NCBI GenBank assembly: GCA_013397455.1
Contig: VYZB01000336.1
Span: 329,674 to 393,673 of the forward strand
Direction of reading: 5' to 3'
Length of the DNA: 64,000 bases
Source: Crotophaga sulcirostris
Taxonomy: Eukaryota > Chordata > Aves > Cuculiformes > Crotophagidae
Part shown: in pieces, positions 46,791 to 57,891 of the stretch
How the letters are laid out: every line of letters begins with the position of its first letter
Numbering within the stretch: position 1 is the stretch's first letter
Translations under genes and position numbers: made by a program
The notes under the pieces: generated by a model
The model's database searches: none
What the model was told of the DNA's origin: nothing
What the model saw: only the letters and a program-made list of their open reading frames with translations

Positions 46791-48487
46791 GCATAGTAAT
46801 GGGAGGAAGCAGCACTGACCTCTTATTACCTTACACTGGGGTGCTGGTTTACTTTGTGCATATGTCAGTCTTGGGTATTCATAAAACACACTAGCAAAGT
46901 CTTCTTGCCTGTGTTGCTCCAGATTGTCCCTCTGTGCCGTGGGATGTGCCCTGGCAGGGCACCCTACAACACAAGGCAGAGCTATACCATCTCATTTGTG
47001 GAAGGTGCTTGAGAAGGCTGCAGGTGAAATGATAACTAAGACCTTCGTGAAGTCATTGGAGTTTGCTGCTGGAGGGTAGATACGCATTATTTTTGGCAGC
47101 ACTATCACCCAATGTGCTGAAGGAGATAACCCACACTCTACGTCAGATGTACCAGATCAGTCCTGCTCATCCTTCAAAGCAAACACAACTCTTACTTCTG
47201 ACAAAACCAGGAGAAAACAATTTGTCTGCATATCATTAACATAATTGATGTTTATTACTTTCTTTGTGATTTTCTGAGTGGTGTTATGGTTTTGGATGCT
47301 GGGTTTAAAATCACACCCGCAACAGGCGCTGTTGATGTGTTTGTGTCTATTATGTTGTCCCGATAAGCTTGGCCAGTAGCTTTCACCTTCCTGATGTGAG
47401 TTATTGAGATTGATTGAAGCTCTGTGCTTGTCCTACCCAAAATGCTATGTAATTAATGTTTCATTATGCTAATGCATGCAAATTCAGTAGTATGCATTTG
47501 ATGGGGAGGGGAGAGAACAAAAAGGATTAGAGTTCACACGAAAGTACAAATTAATTTATTGCGTTACTAAAAGGCCTGTAAGGAAGGAGGAAGACATTTA
47601 AGAAATGAACAAATATGAAAACAAAACCCCCCTGTCTAAATATTTTGTCTTGACGAGAAGTGGCTTTATTATGAGTACTGGCATGCATGTTTGAGCAGCA
47701 CTGTTTGTGTTATGGGCTGTTCAGAGCTGTAATTCTCTTAAATTCAGCACAGGGCCCTCAGTCATGGAGTGTGATTTTTGGTGTGTGGTGTAAGGTTTTT
47801 CCCCCCATTCTTCTCACTCTTCCTTCTTCCTCAGCTCTTTTTTTCCCCTGAAGGCATCATAATCTCAACAAATCAAACTGTGGAGATACTGATTTTGTTT
47901 TATCTCCTTCTGCCTGTCTCTCTGCCTTTGAACTTTTCCAAGGGATTTCCTTTCTCAGCAGCTGATGTGTTCTTCTGATGTTTTAACTCGGTATCTCTTG
48001 CTCTCCATTATCTTTTTATCTCTTCTTTACTTTTCTCCTACCCAACCTCTTTCTTTTTCCTTTACATATGCTTCCATATCCTTGCTCTCTCCAACTTTTC
48101 TCCTCCTTTGCCCTTTCATCAAAGCACAGATGTCTATTCTGTTGGCTCATGTCTGACTTTTTCCAAAATGACTGGTAAAAAACCTGCACCTGGCCAGACC
48201 TGTGGGTCTTTTCTTGTTCATATTCTGCTAAGCCCTCCCCTTTTAGCACATTTCTGCTTGGCTTGGATTGTGATGTGGGCTTTATGTTTTTATTTTCACT
48301 CTTTTCTTTCTTTCTCTGTAATTCATGACGGTTCCTTCACCACTGCCCTGGGACGTTTCTTCCTTCTTTTCATGTTTGCTGTTGTTTACTCGTCTGCCTT
48401 GATCCCCTTCATCCCCTCCCTATGCATATTTTTATCTAGGTGATTTAATTTAGTAATAACATCATCCAATGATTTAAGATTAAGATA
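46791..48487. other. Single-copy intron with possible conserved element and pyrimidine tract
   Basis: 1.7 kb holds the candidate element at 47330-47530 and a long pyrimidine-rich tract at about 47800-48120. No exon is supported. Confidence 0.5.
47330..47530. promoter_or_regulatory. Candidate conserved non-coding element
   Basis: TAATTAAT (47450-47457) and a POU octamer ATGCAAAT (47476-47483), with neighbouring ATGCTAAT and TATGCATT, lie in non-repetitive DNA. The clustering resembles neural enhancers. Conservation is untested. Confidence 0.3.
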
Positions 48488-48798
48488 ATTTAGAAGAGGG
48501 CCACAAAGAAGGTCTGAGATCTGGAGAACCTCCCATATGAGGACAGGCTAGAAGAGTCAGAATTGTTCAGCTTGGAGAAGAGAAGGTTCCAGCGAGAACC
48601 TACAGCAGCCTCCCAGTACTGAAAGGGGCTACAGGAAAGCTGGGGAGGGGTTCTTGATCAGGGAGTGCAAGGATACGATGAGAGGAAATGGTTTGAAGCT
48701 TAAAGAGGGGAGACTGAGATGAGATCACAGGAAGAAATACTTTCCTGTGGTGATGGTGAGACACTGGCACAGGTTTCCCAGACACATTGTGGCTGCAT
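48488..48798 (+). mobile_element. CR1 fragment without 3' end (group A)
   Basis: It begins at the GHKEGLRSGEPPI-like block and stops at TTGTGGCTGCAT before the 3' UTR. Confidence 0.88.
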
Positions 48799-49278
48799 CT
48801 GAACACTGAAACCAGAACATGCTGGTGTTGTGACATACATGGCGGGAAATTCTCTTCGTGCACACTCTTCTCTACCAGAGTCTGTTGCTGAGAGCTGTTT
48901 GAAAAATTAATGGGAGTCTTCACAGTTATGGTAAGATCCTAGTTCGTATTATCACTTTCAGCCACCTTAAAACATTGTTATTCTCCACGTATTTGCATGT
49001 TCGGTTCTGCTCTTATATTTCTTTAATCTTTTCCAGTCAATGATTCTACGATTCTATTGTAATAAATTGATTTGACTAGAATTGGACCAATGAGAATCAC
49101 TCCCACAGTTTTAAGGCAGCCTACAGACACCTGGCATCAGATGATCTCATACCTGAGGACTTGAGCTCTGTCTCTTCAAAAGGCTTCCATACACTGAATT
49201 TCACTAAGTACATGGGCCGAGTAAGAAGATTGTGGGTGTGTGTTGGTACTTGTTCAAGATAATTTTACATAGCCTAGG
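48799..49278. other. Single-copy intron
   Basis: It includes a CR1 micro-tail at 49027-49058. Nothing else is recognised. Confidence 0.5.
49027..49058 (+). mobile_element. CR1 micro-tail (group B)
   Basis: TCTTTTCCAGTCAATGATTC with one further repeat is all that matches CR1. Confidence 0.5.
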
Positions 49279-49541
49279 CAACAAGAGGAAATAGCCTCAA
49301 CTTGCACCAGAGGAGGTTTAGACTGGATATTAGGAAAAATTTCTTTCCTGAAAGAGTGGTTAAGTATTGGAAGGGGCTGCCCAGGGCAGCAGTGGAGTCT
49401 CCATCCCTGGAGGGGTTCAAAAAACCATGTAGCCACAGCACTTTGGCACATGGTTTAGTAGGCACAGTGGGGTTGGGCTGGTGTTTGCACTATGTGATCT
49501 TGGAGGTCTTTTCCAACCTTAACAATTCCATGATTCTAATG
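49279..49541 (+). mobile_element. CR1 3' end (group B)
   Basis: It begins in the ORF2 C-terminus ([20 protein letters not shown], open at 49302-49450). It ends in AACAATTCCATGATTCTA. Confidence 0.92.
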
Positions 49542-49720
49542 TGTTGTTTCTTACCCAAAACAGATTATCAGCAGGCAGCTACCAGTACACTTGATATCTT
49601 TTATTTCTCTTAAGTCCTTGTCCCTCTGACTTGTGTTTTATAGTTCAGTTACAAGGAATCTGATCTGCAAAGAATGCATTGCTTTTGAGGGTCCGTAGAT
49701 CAAGCTGGTTCTTGCATTTT

Positions 49721-49776
49721 CATAGAATCATTAAGGTTGGAAAAAAACTCTAAGATCAACAAATCCAACCATTTTC
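49721..49776 (-). mobile_element. CR1 3' terminus (group B)
   Basis: About 55 bp of inverted tail and UTR. Confidence 0.8.
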
Positions 49777-50322
49777 CTGCTTGCAGGAGCCAAAGGGAGG
49801 GAAGTGTCAGGAGTGTATGGCTGAGGCTGGAGGAAGGACAGGACTGTGCGCTCCTTCTGCTGTGCTGTGGCCAGTGTTTGGCCTGAGTCAACCACAGATC
49901 CGTTCACTGAAACAGTTGGTTATTCCAAGTACCTTTGCTGGGAAAAGAGTCAAAACTTTCCAATAAATAAATAGTGCTTTTAGAGACACCAGTTGTCAGA
50001 GGGGTAGCAGAAAGGAGCATCTCCGTGTGTGTGTGAGCGTTCTCATCTCTCTTATCCCAGCAGTGTTAACATCTGCAACCTGATTAAATCTGAGCACCCC
50101 ATGTGTAGGGTAATGTGATAAAACCATCTGTTGCGTACAGGGCATTCATCTTTTGTCGAGGAGAACTACACATGAAACTCCGCTTGTTTTGTTTGTTGTG
50201 GGGTTCATTTTCTTCTTTTATATATGACTGTTGTTTTACACTAGAGAGGTGGCTTGACCATGGGTCACACGTGGTGATGGATCTGCTCCATGGTCTCAGA
50301 CATGGTCCTGATCATGGAACAC
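49777..50322. other. Single-copy intron
   Basis: A short (GT) run near 50022. Nothing else is recognised. Confidence 0.5.
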
Positions 50323-50835
50323 AGAATCATAGAATGGTTTAAGTTGGAAGAGATCATGAAGGTCATCTAGTACAACCATCCTGCAGAGAACATGGACATC
50401 TTCAACTCTATCAGGTTGTTCAGAGGCCCATCCAATTTGACTTTGAATGTTTCCTGGATGGGGCATCCACAACTTCTCTTGGCAACTTGTGCCAGTACCT
50501 CACCACCCTCAGCATGCAAATTTTTTTCCTAATATCTATTCTAAACTTCTCCTCCTTTAGATTAAAGCCATCATCCCTTGTCCTGTTGCTACAGGCCCTG
50601 CTAATATGTTTTTCCCCATTTTTCTTATCAGTCCCATTTAAGTACTGAAAGGCCAAAATAAGGTCTCCTTGGAGCTTTCTCTACTCCAGGCTGAGCAACC
50701 TCAAATCTTTCAGCCGTTCTTCATATGGGAGATGTTCCAGACCTTTGATCATTTTGTGGCCTCTGGACCCACTCCAACAGATCAATGTCTTTCCTGTGCT
50801 GATGGCTCCAGAGCTGATAGAGCCCTTTTTCTAGG
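50323..50835 (-). mobile_element. CR1, 5'-truncated (group A)
   Basis: The inverted tail ACAGAATCATAGAATGGTTT is followed by 3' UTR and ORF2 C-terminus (KFRIDIRKKICMLRVVRYW in the minus frame). Confidence 0.92.
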
Positions 50836-52783
50836 TGTTGCTTATCAATTGTACCCAGCAGAAGTTCTTTGTAATGGATGTATGGTGCACTCGGGATATA
50901 AGCAGAGGGGTACTGTGATATGGAGGTTCAACCTGTAGTGATAAATTGCTTAAATGCCTTATTTTTATCAAACTAAGTCTTTAAAGTAAAAGTGAGACAG
51001 CACTCACCGTGCGTTCCTAGTGAGTCGTTGAATATGGAGGAATTACAATGAAACTGTTGTTGCAAATACTTCTAATATAGTCCAAAATCCTGTGATAGCA
51101 CCATTTAAAAAATTAGTGATTCAGAACATCATGGCAAAGTCTTGGTAAAGCTATATGTTCACTTTAATATAAAAATTGGACAATGCTTCCGTATACCACG
51201 TGTTTGTGTGTTGCATTTTACATTTGTTGGAGCAGGGGGTTTTAATTCCACATGTGAACATCAAGTGCAGACACAGATTTTCAAAATTTCATCAAGCTGC
51301 AATGAAATATTTAGCAGCCCAGGAGGCACATCATAAGTTATAATAAAAACATTAAAATAAGGGTTCTCTTTTAGTATATATTAAGCTTCGTTTTGGTGTC
51401 TTTTGTGCAAATAAATAAAACTGTATCAAGTTTTGCTGTATATTCTCCATTACCTAAGCATGTAAATAAATACTTATTAGCCTTTCCATTAAGCTAATTT
51501 ATGCAGGCTCTGTAGAAGAAGAGGGGAAATAATCCTCTGAGAAAATATAGGCTCTGAGTTTCCATAAATACACCTCAGTGTGATAGACTTAGTTCATCTA
51601 TGCATTCTGCTACCAAATTGCAGTTAGACTGGGAGGTATTTCTGTATTCATTGATCTCAAATAATCTGTGCACAGAAGTTTTATTTCTTAATGTTTATTT
51701 GAAAAAAGAAGAAAGCTCCAGGGGTGGTCCGGTCAAATGCTTTTGCAACTGTGAAATCTTTTCCCTCTCTATAATGGAAGCAACTGATGCAGAACATGAA
51801 GGGGAAAGAAATAACCCACCCTGTAAGATTCCATTTCACAAAGCCAGAACAGAGAATGCAGGAATCAAAGCAAGGGACTGATTAAGAAGCACATCACAGA
51901 TCATCTTTCAAATGTTAATTTCATCTGTGACCTGAAGAATGATAACCTAGAAGTTAATCTGATGGTACCTGCCAGGGGGAGAAGCCCATTAGTTGTATTC
52001 CTGTATCACAAAGCAGGTCATCACATAGGGTAGTATTGTAGCTGGTAAAGCAGCAAGGGACCAAGGATGGAGTCTTTTAGCTTCAAGTTTTCTTCTTTAT
52101 TTGTCTGAAGGACTTGTGGGCTATTGCCACGGGCACTCTCCTTGACCACAGAGCTTCAGATCTGCAAGCAGTGCTTCAGGCTTGTTTGATGACACAGATA
52201 TGCTCAGAATAGCTGACATGGTAGCTTTGTGGAGGAGGTATTTAATCTTTACAACGCTTCCATTCAAGTTTGCAGTTAAACCATAGATCTCATAAATCTA
52301 TGTTCGCAGTTGTTCTGTGGACGTTGTAGTCAGAGAGAAAAGGAAGCATTAAGGGGTCAGGGAGCCGTCGGTTTCAGCAGTCTCAGGATTGCAGTGCTTT
52401 TAATTTTCTTTAAGTCTGTTTTCTTCAACTCTGAGAGCACTGGACCTCAAATGACAGCAGCAAGCACGCATATAAAAGGAGAAATGTATTTACTACAGCA
52501 GATGATGCAGTTGTAATAGCACTTCCCTCTTATTCTGACTTGTAAAGCCACTGAGAGCCAAAGAGCCTGGGAAGAGTCCCAGGGAAGGCAGGATGTCCCA
52601 AGGCAGCTGTAAGGATGTCCTCACTGTGATGTTACAGGAAATTGTTAATTACAATGGGTGAAAGTTGGCTAATGCAAACAGTGCTGTGCACACTTCTCAC
52701 ATACTTCCTCCATAACTGAGATCATAGCTTTAAAACAGATGGGAAAAAAAGCCCAGGATTTGGTTACTTATCTTGTTGTACAT
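50836..52783. other. Single-copy intron
   Basis: The longest CR1-free stretch (about 1.95 kb). It is AT-rich, with no exon, RNA gene or repeat recognised. Confidence 0.5.
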
Positions 52784-52930
52784 AGATTCATGGAGTGGTT
52801 AGGTTTGGAAAGGATGTTAAAGCTCATCCTGTTCCAATTGCCCTGCCATGGGCAGGAGCACCTTCTACTGGATCAGGTTGCTCAATTTCCTATCCAGGCT
52901 GGCCTTGAACACCTCCAGGGATGAGGCGCG
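52784..52930 (-). mobile_element. CR1 3' end (group A)
   Basis: The inverted tail CATAGATTCATGGAGTGGTT is followed by about 130 bp of 3' region. Confidence 0.9.
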
Positions 52931-53486
52931 CATGGCTCATTCTGAGGTTTTATGGTGATATTGTGCCTGAAATACTTCAAAAGTTGAGGCTTCTGAGTAT
53001 TTCTTTCCCCTTTGCTAAATTTCATTATTTTTTTGAAGCTACAACTATTTTTATTTCTATGCTTTGAAGGAAAATCTAATACCTAGCCACTCCCATTATT
53101 ATGCAGGTGGAACTAAGTACTTAACAATAAAATTAATTTCTCTAAAGAAAATACCAACTTAGCTGTTTATGCACTGTTATACATATACTCAAGAAAGCTT
53201 TGGTTTGATATATAGAATAGAAATAATTACTTTTGCTTAGCTTTAAAAGATTTTTTAGATCTTTTCATCCCTTAAGTTTTTGTTTTCATTTGCTCTAATG
53301 AGGTAAAAGGATTCATTTGATGATGAAGGAGGAGTAAAACCATTTTTGCATTCATACATAGCTGCTTCAAAACTCTGTTGCCCAGGTACTGTACCATGGA
53401 ACAGTGGTGCTACCGCTGGGGAGGAGTGGGGTAGAAGTTGGGGAGCAGCCAATCTATCTGGGAATCAGAAGTCTATATCTAGACTA
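52931..53486. other. Single-copy AT-rich intron
   Basis: Nothing recognised. Confidence 0.5.
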
Positions 53487-53816
53487 ATAGGAAAGCTAGG
53501 GAGGGGCTGTTGATCTCTGAGTGCAGAGATAGGACATGGAAGAATAGTTTTCAGCTGAAAGAGAGGAGACTTAGATGAAGATAAGAGATTTAGGAAGAAA
53601 TGTTTTCCTATGAGGGTCGTGAGGCACTGGCACAGGTTGCCCAAGGAAGTCAAGGCTACCTAATCCCTGGAGGTGTTCATGGCCAGATCGGATGAGGCTT
53701 TGAGCCCCCTGATCTAGTGGAAGGTATTTCTGCCCATACCAGGAGGTTTGGGGGATGGGGATGGAACTGAATGGGCTTTATGGTCCCTTCAAGCTCAAAC
53801 CATTCCATGATTCTTT
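53487..53816 (+). mobile_element. CR1 3' end (group A)
   Basis: It begins at a GKLGRGC-like block and ends in CATTCCATGATTCTTTG. A short insertion duplicates AGATTTAGG-type sequence near 53575. Confidence 0.9.
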
Positions 53817-54481
53817 GAACATCAAGAAGAATAGCCAAATCCTGATTTGTTTTTCCATCTGTCTTAAAGCTCTGATTTCATTTAAGGATGAAGCACATCA
53901 GAATTGGGACCAAAAGCTGCACATCAGCACAACATACCTTAGCCATCGACCATGGGTAACAGTATTGAGGTATATTTACAATTCATGAAAGAGCAGTTAT
54001 TTTAAACACGTGTTCCTTTCCCTTCTCCCAAAGGCAACCTTGTTCCATTCATAAATCACAGCTTCTTGTTGGACATTTTATTTATGTCACCAGTACTTAT
54101 AACACATTTTAACACAGCTGTTTATGACAGCATGTTAATGATTTTATGTGACTGTTATCACAAGAAAATAATCCACTTCTGCAGAAGAAATGGGGTTACG
54201 ACAGCTTCCAGTGCAGCAAATGCAGAAGTTACAGAAGTTAAACAAAGATTAACTTTCTTTTTGTGCAATTACCCTTGCAGTTCAGCTGCAATTTCAGCTA
54301 TTCACATCCCTTGCAAAAGGAATATTTAACCAAAATTGCTTTCCTATAAGGAACCTAACAGCTTGAATAAACTGGAAAACTTTCTGAATATGAGGAAAAT
54401 GCAAATCATCTTGGACATATTATTCCTGGAAATACAAGTAATGGTGGTATCTTAAAAATGGAAGAAAATGACTTGAAGAGA
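53817..54481. other. Single-copy intron
   Basis: Nothing recognised. Confidence 0.5.
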
Positions 54482-54980
54482 TACTATGTGCAGTTTTGGG
54501 CCCTTCACTACAGGAAGGTCATTGAGGAGCTAGAGAATATCCAGAGGAGGGGAACGGAGCTGGGGAAGGGGCTGAAGAACAAGTGTTACGAGGGGTGGCT
54601 GAAGGACCTGGAGTTGTTTAGTCTGGAGGAGAGGATGCTGAGGGGAGACTTTATCACTGTCTACAACTCCTGGAAAGGAGATTGTGGTAAGGTGGGTGTT
54701 CATCTCTACTCCCAAGTAACAAGTCATAGGATGAGAGGAAATGACCCCAAGTTGCAACAGGGAAGGTTTAGACTGGGTTTTAGGAAAAATATCTTCACTA
54801 AAAGGGTTCTTGGTCACTGAAAGAGGCTGCCTGGGGAAGTCGTTGAGTCACCATCTGTGGAGCTGTTTAAAAGATGGATTGATGAAGTGCTAAGAGATAT
54901 GGTTTAATAGCGGACATGTACAGTTGGACACAATGATCTCAAAGGTCTTTTCTAAAAAAGTGGTTCTGTGATTCTTTAAG
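54482..54980 (+). mobile_element. CR1 3' end (group E)
   Basis: The C-terminal ORF2 frame is open from YYVQFWALHYRKVIEELEN to NIFTKRVLGH (54482-54820). The tail is GTTCTGTGATTCTTT. Confidence 0.92.
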
Positions 54981-55309
54981 AATCTAATGGCCACGTTTTT
55001 GTAGTGTGTAGATGCTGAAGGAGAAAGGTAGAAGAGCTTTTGAAAAATCCCGTTGGTACCCTCGAACATGCTTGGATAATTATCTCAGTTCAGGAAGCCC
55101 AGCCACCACATTACACCTGAAGTCAGGGCAGTCTGAAGAGTTTTCCCAGTAACATCTTATTGCACTTTTGACTTACACAAAGTTTACCTACTTAATTTCT
55201 ACCTCAAACAGCAAACACTAAGCCTGGTTACTCTAGACTATGTTATAAAAAGGAATACACCACATCTAACACAAAATCCTATTCAGCACCTGGAAAAAGA
55301 AATATCCTT
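54981..55309. other. Single-copy intron
   Basis: Nothing recognised. Confidence 0.5.
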
Positions 55310-55471
55310 AAGGTGACAGAAGGGAGATTTAGATTAGGTATTAACAGACCAGGTTAGATGAGACTTTGAGCAACCTGATCCAGGGTAAGGGGTTCCTGTC
55401 CATGGCCAGGGAGGTTGGACTGAATGGGCTTTGAGGTCCCTTCTGACCCAAACCATTCCATGAATCTATGA
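55310..55471 (+). mobile_element. CR1 3' end with internal deletion (group A)
   Basis: AGGGAGATTTAGATTAGG jumps to ACCAGGTTAGATGAGACT, so a C-terminal segment is missing. The tail (CATTCCATGAATCTATGA) abuts the next CR1. Confidence 0.85.
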
Positions 55472-55613
55472 TCCCTGGAGGTGTTCAAGGCCAGGTTAGA
55501 CGGGGTCTTGAGCAACCTGATCCAGTTGAAGATATCCATGTCCATGGTAGGAGTGTGGAACCGGATGGACTTTAAAGTCCCTTCCAACCCAAACCATTTC
55601 ATAATTCTATGAT
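55472..55613 (+). mobile_element. CR1 3' end (group A), tandem to the previous
   Basis: It begins at TCCCTGGAGGTGTTCAAGGC exactly after the previous tail and ends in CATTTCATAATTCTATG. Confidence 0.88.
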
Positions 55614-55985
55614 CTAAACCTGGAAGCACCTCAACATGCTGCTCCCAGATATTGTGGGATAGACAAGTCAGTGCTGTCTCAGAAACTCTGATATTTATTA
55701 TGATATAGCGGATACTATTCTGATTGTTCCCCACTCAAATGTAGTAATTTTTAGACAGTGTTGTCTAAAAATACAAGTTGTTTGCAATTTACTATTTTAT
55801 AAATTATTAAAAAATACTTGATACAGTAGAGAAAGACCTCTATCTTATTTTGAGTTGTGCTGTCTGATGTAACTGCATCTACATGTTCTTTAGCACTTGA
55901 ATAATTCTTCTGCTCTTCATTGTAGCTCTACCCTGAGACCATTTCCCTCTGTCTTTATAGCCTAATTTATATGTGCTCTGGAAGC
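55614..55985. other. Single-copy AT-rich intron
   Basis: Nothing recognised. Confidence 0.5.
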
Positions 55986-56580
55986 AAAAAGGGTCAACTG
56001 TGTTTTGGGGTGCATCAAGCATGGCATTGCCAGCCAGTCGAGGGAGGGGATTGTGCTGCTCCACACTGATGGGCACCCATCTTGAGTAGTGGATGCAATG
56101 TTGGGCACCAAAACATGAAAAGGTTGTAAAGCTCCTTGAGAGTGTTCAGAGGAGACCACAAAACTGATGAAGAGTTTAGAGGCGAAGTAGTATGAGGAGT
56201 GGCTGAAGTCATTTGGTCTGCTCAGCTTGGAGAAGAGGAGACTGAGGGGAGACCTCATCGCTTTTCGCAACTTCCTCACAAAGGGAAGAGGAGGACTGAC
56301 AATGACAGAACTCAAGGGAATGGCAGGAAGAGGTGCCAGAGTAGGATTAGGTTGGACAATAGGAAAAAGTTTCTTCCTGCAGAGGATGGTGGAGCACTGG
56401 AACAGCTCCCCAGGGAAGCAGTCACAACAGTATATTCCAACAGCATTTGGACAAAGCCTTCAGACACATGTTGTGAATGTCGATGTTGTCTTATGGAGGG
56501 TCAGGAGTTGGACTGCATGATCCTTGTGGGTCCCTTCCAACTGAGGACATTCTATGATTTTATTCTATGATTTTATGATC
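55986..56580 (+). mobile_element. CR1, 5'-truncated (group C)
   Basis: It begins at the KRVNCVLGCIKHGIAS-like block and includes [13 protein letters not shown]. It ends in GGACATTCTATGATTTTATT. Confidence 0.92.
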
Positions 56581-57281
56581 TCCTAACTGTACAAAGTTAA
56601 ATGGTGTCCTGTTACTGAAGTGACACATAAGAATTCCATCTCTGCATTCTTGCAGCAGGTGGAAAACTCAGGTCTTGAGTGCCATGGTTAGGATGGTGTG
56701 CAGCTTGTGGAGGTGGTACTCTCAGCATCTCCTCTGCCTCTTCTCTACACAAAGGGACATGCTCATGTGGTTTTTCTCTTACTGCCTACTGCAGAGCAAT
56801 GGCCATCTCAGTTGACAGTGAGGAGAATGTTGTGAGGTAGAAGAAGGTTCGCTAGGTTTGAGGTTTTGGCACTATTCCTGCTAGATGGTCAGACTGCACT
56901 CTTGCATGCCTTCCTCCTGCTTGTTTGCTGTTTTTGTGCTTATCGCTCTGAAATGCATTTTGGTGCATGTGGCCACAGTGGATCCTGTAAGTATTTAAGT
57001 AAACCTCAAGAGATGTGGTGGTTTATGCTAATTTACATTCTGCTGTATATAGTTGTACAGGTTTTTAGCTTTATTTTATGTCCATGTTTTGCATATAAAT
57101 ATCTATGTATCTACAAATATTGTTTTTGTAGTGATGGGACAAAAATGTAATTTTTGCTTGGGGCTTTTGTGTGTGTATGTGTGTTAACAATTTGCAGAGA
57201 AACATGGCTTAATTTCTTAAAATATTTGGCAGTCATATCTATGGTGCCTCTAGCCGTTCCTTATATTGAGTTTCTGTATCT
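56581..57281. other. Single-copy intron
   Basis: It ends in a (TG) run at about 57166-57184. Nothing else is recognised. Confidence 0.5.
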
Positions 57282-57505
57282 AATTTAGATTGGATATTAA
57301 GAAAAATTTCTTTACCGAAATAGTGGTGATGCATTGGAAGATGCTGCTCAGAGAAGTGGTCTCTATTCCTGGAGAGGTTCAAAAATTATGTAGACGTGTC
57401 ACTTAGGGAAATGGTTTTGTAGGCTCGATGGAGCTGGGTTGGCGGTTAGACTGGATAAGCTTAGTGGTGTTTTCCAACCTTAATGATTTCATGATTCTAT
57501 TTCTT
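57282..57505 (+). mobile_element. CR1 3' end (group B) next to the DCC splice acceptor
   Basis: It begins at FRLDIKKNFFTEIV-like sequence and ends in a TTCATGATTCTATT tail. The tail lies about 60 bp from the exon boundary, leaving room for the branch point and pyrimidine tract but little else. Confidence 0.92.
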
Positions 57506-57536
57506 CTTTCATAGAAATGTATAATCAATATTTAAT

Positions 57537-57564
57537 CTATGACTCCTGTTTTTTTCTGTTTCAG
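57537..57564 (+). promoter_or_regulatory. DCC: Splice acceptor of DCC exon 2
   Basis: CTATGAC (57537-57543) is a plausible branch point about 22 bases from the exon. It is followed by a pyrimidine tract (57543-57562) and the invariant AG at 57563-57564. A second branch-point candidate, TTTAATC, lies at 57531-57537. Confidence 0.85.
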
Positions 57565-57885
57565 GTTCACAGATTGAGACTTTTACGTCATTGAGGTTCT
57601 TGACTGAGCCTTCAGATGCTGTCACCATGCGTGGAAGCAACGTGCTGCTCAACTGCATAGTGGAATCAGATCAAGGAACCCCAGTTATTAAATGGAAGAA
57701 AGATGCAGTCTTCTTAAACCTGGCAGTAGATGAAAGGAGGCAGCAGCTGGTCAATGGATCACTCTTGATACAAAACATAGTCCACTCCAGACATCACAAG
57801 CCAGATGAAGGTCTCTACCAGTGTGAAGCGTCTCTAGAAGGCATTGGAGCTATTATTAGTCGAGCAGCTAAGGTCATGGTAGCAG
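57565..57885 (+). CDS. DCC: DCC netrin-1 receptor, exon 2 (first Ig domain)
   Basis: DCC is a single-pass axon-guidance receptor at the plasma membrane of neurons and growth cones. It binds netrin-1 and has four Ig and six fibronectin type III domains outside the cell. This exon is 321 bp, phase 1 at both ends (split glycine codons), so it can be spliced as a unit. It encodes 106 whole codons starting [11 protein letters not shown]. Diagnostic strings are [10 protein letters not shown] and [17 protein letters not shown]. The Ig fold is visible: first Cys 57654-57656 (VLLNC), Trp 57693-57695 (IKWKKD), D-G-Y-C motif with the second Cys at 57822-57824. An NGS glycosylation site starts at 57753. 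There is no internal stop, and the frame stops only in the intron at 57933. Neogenin, the paralogue, has a related domain but differs in these strings. Exon 1, with start codon and signal peptide, lies outside the window. Confidence 0.93.
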
Positions 57886-57891
57886 GTAAGC
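57886..57891 (+). promoter_or_regulatory. DCC: Splice donor of DCC exon 2
   Basis: G|GTAAGC after the codons for VMVA matches the vertebrate donor consensus well. Confidence 0.9.

Larger units (their letters stand above)
1..57564 (+). other. DCC: DCC intron 1 (3' part)
   Basis: All sequence upstream of the DCC exon to the window edge is read as the 3' part of intron 1. The exon opens with a split glycine codon, so the intron is phase 1. The span has no other exon I can support; it consists of CR1 fragments, single-copy AT-rich DNA and two assembly gaps. DCC introns of well over 50 kb are normal in vertebrates. The assignment depends on the exon call. Confidence 0.8.

Noticed and set aside
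57565..57885. Exon of neogenin instead of DCC
   Set aside because: [10 protein letters not shown] and [17 protein letters not shown] fit DCC better than what I recall of neogenin at these positions.
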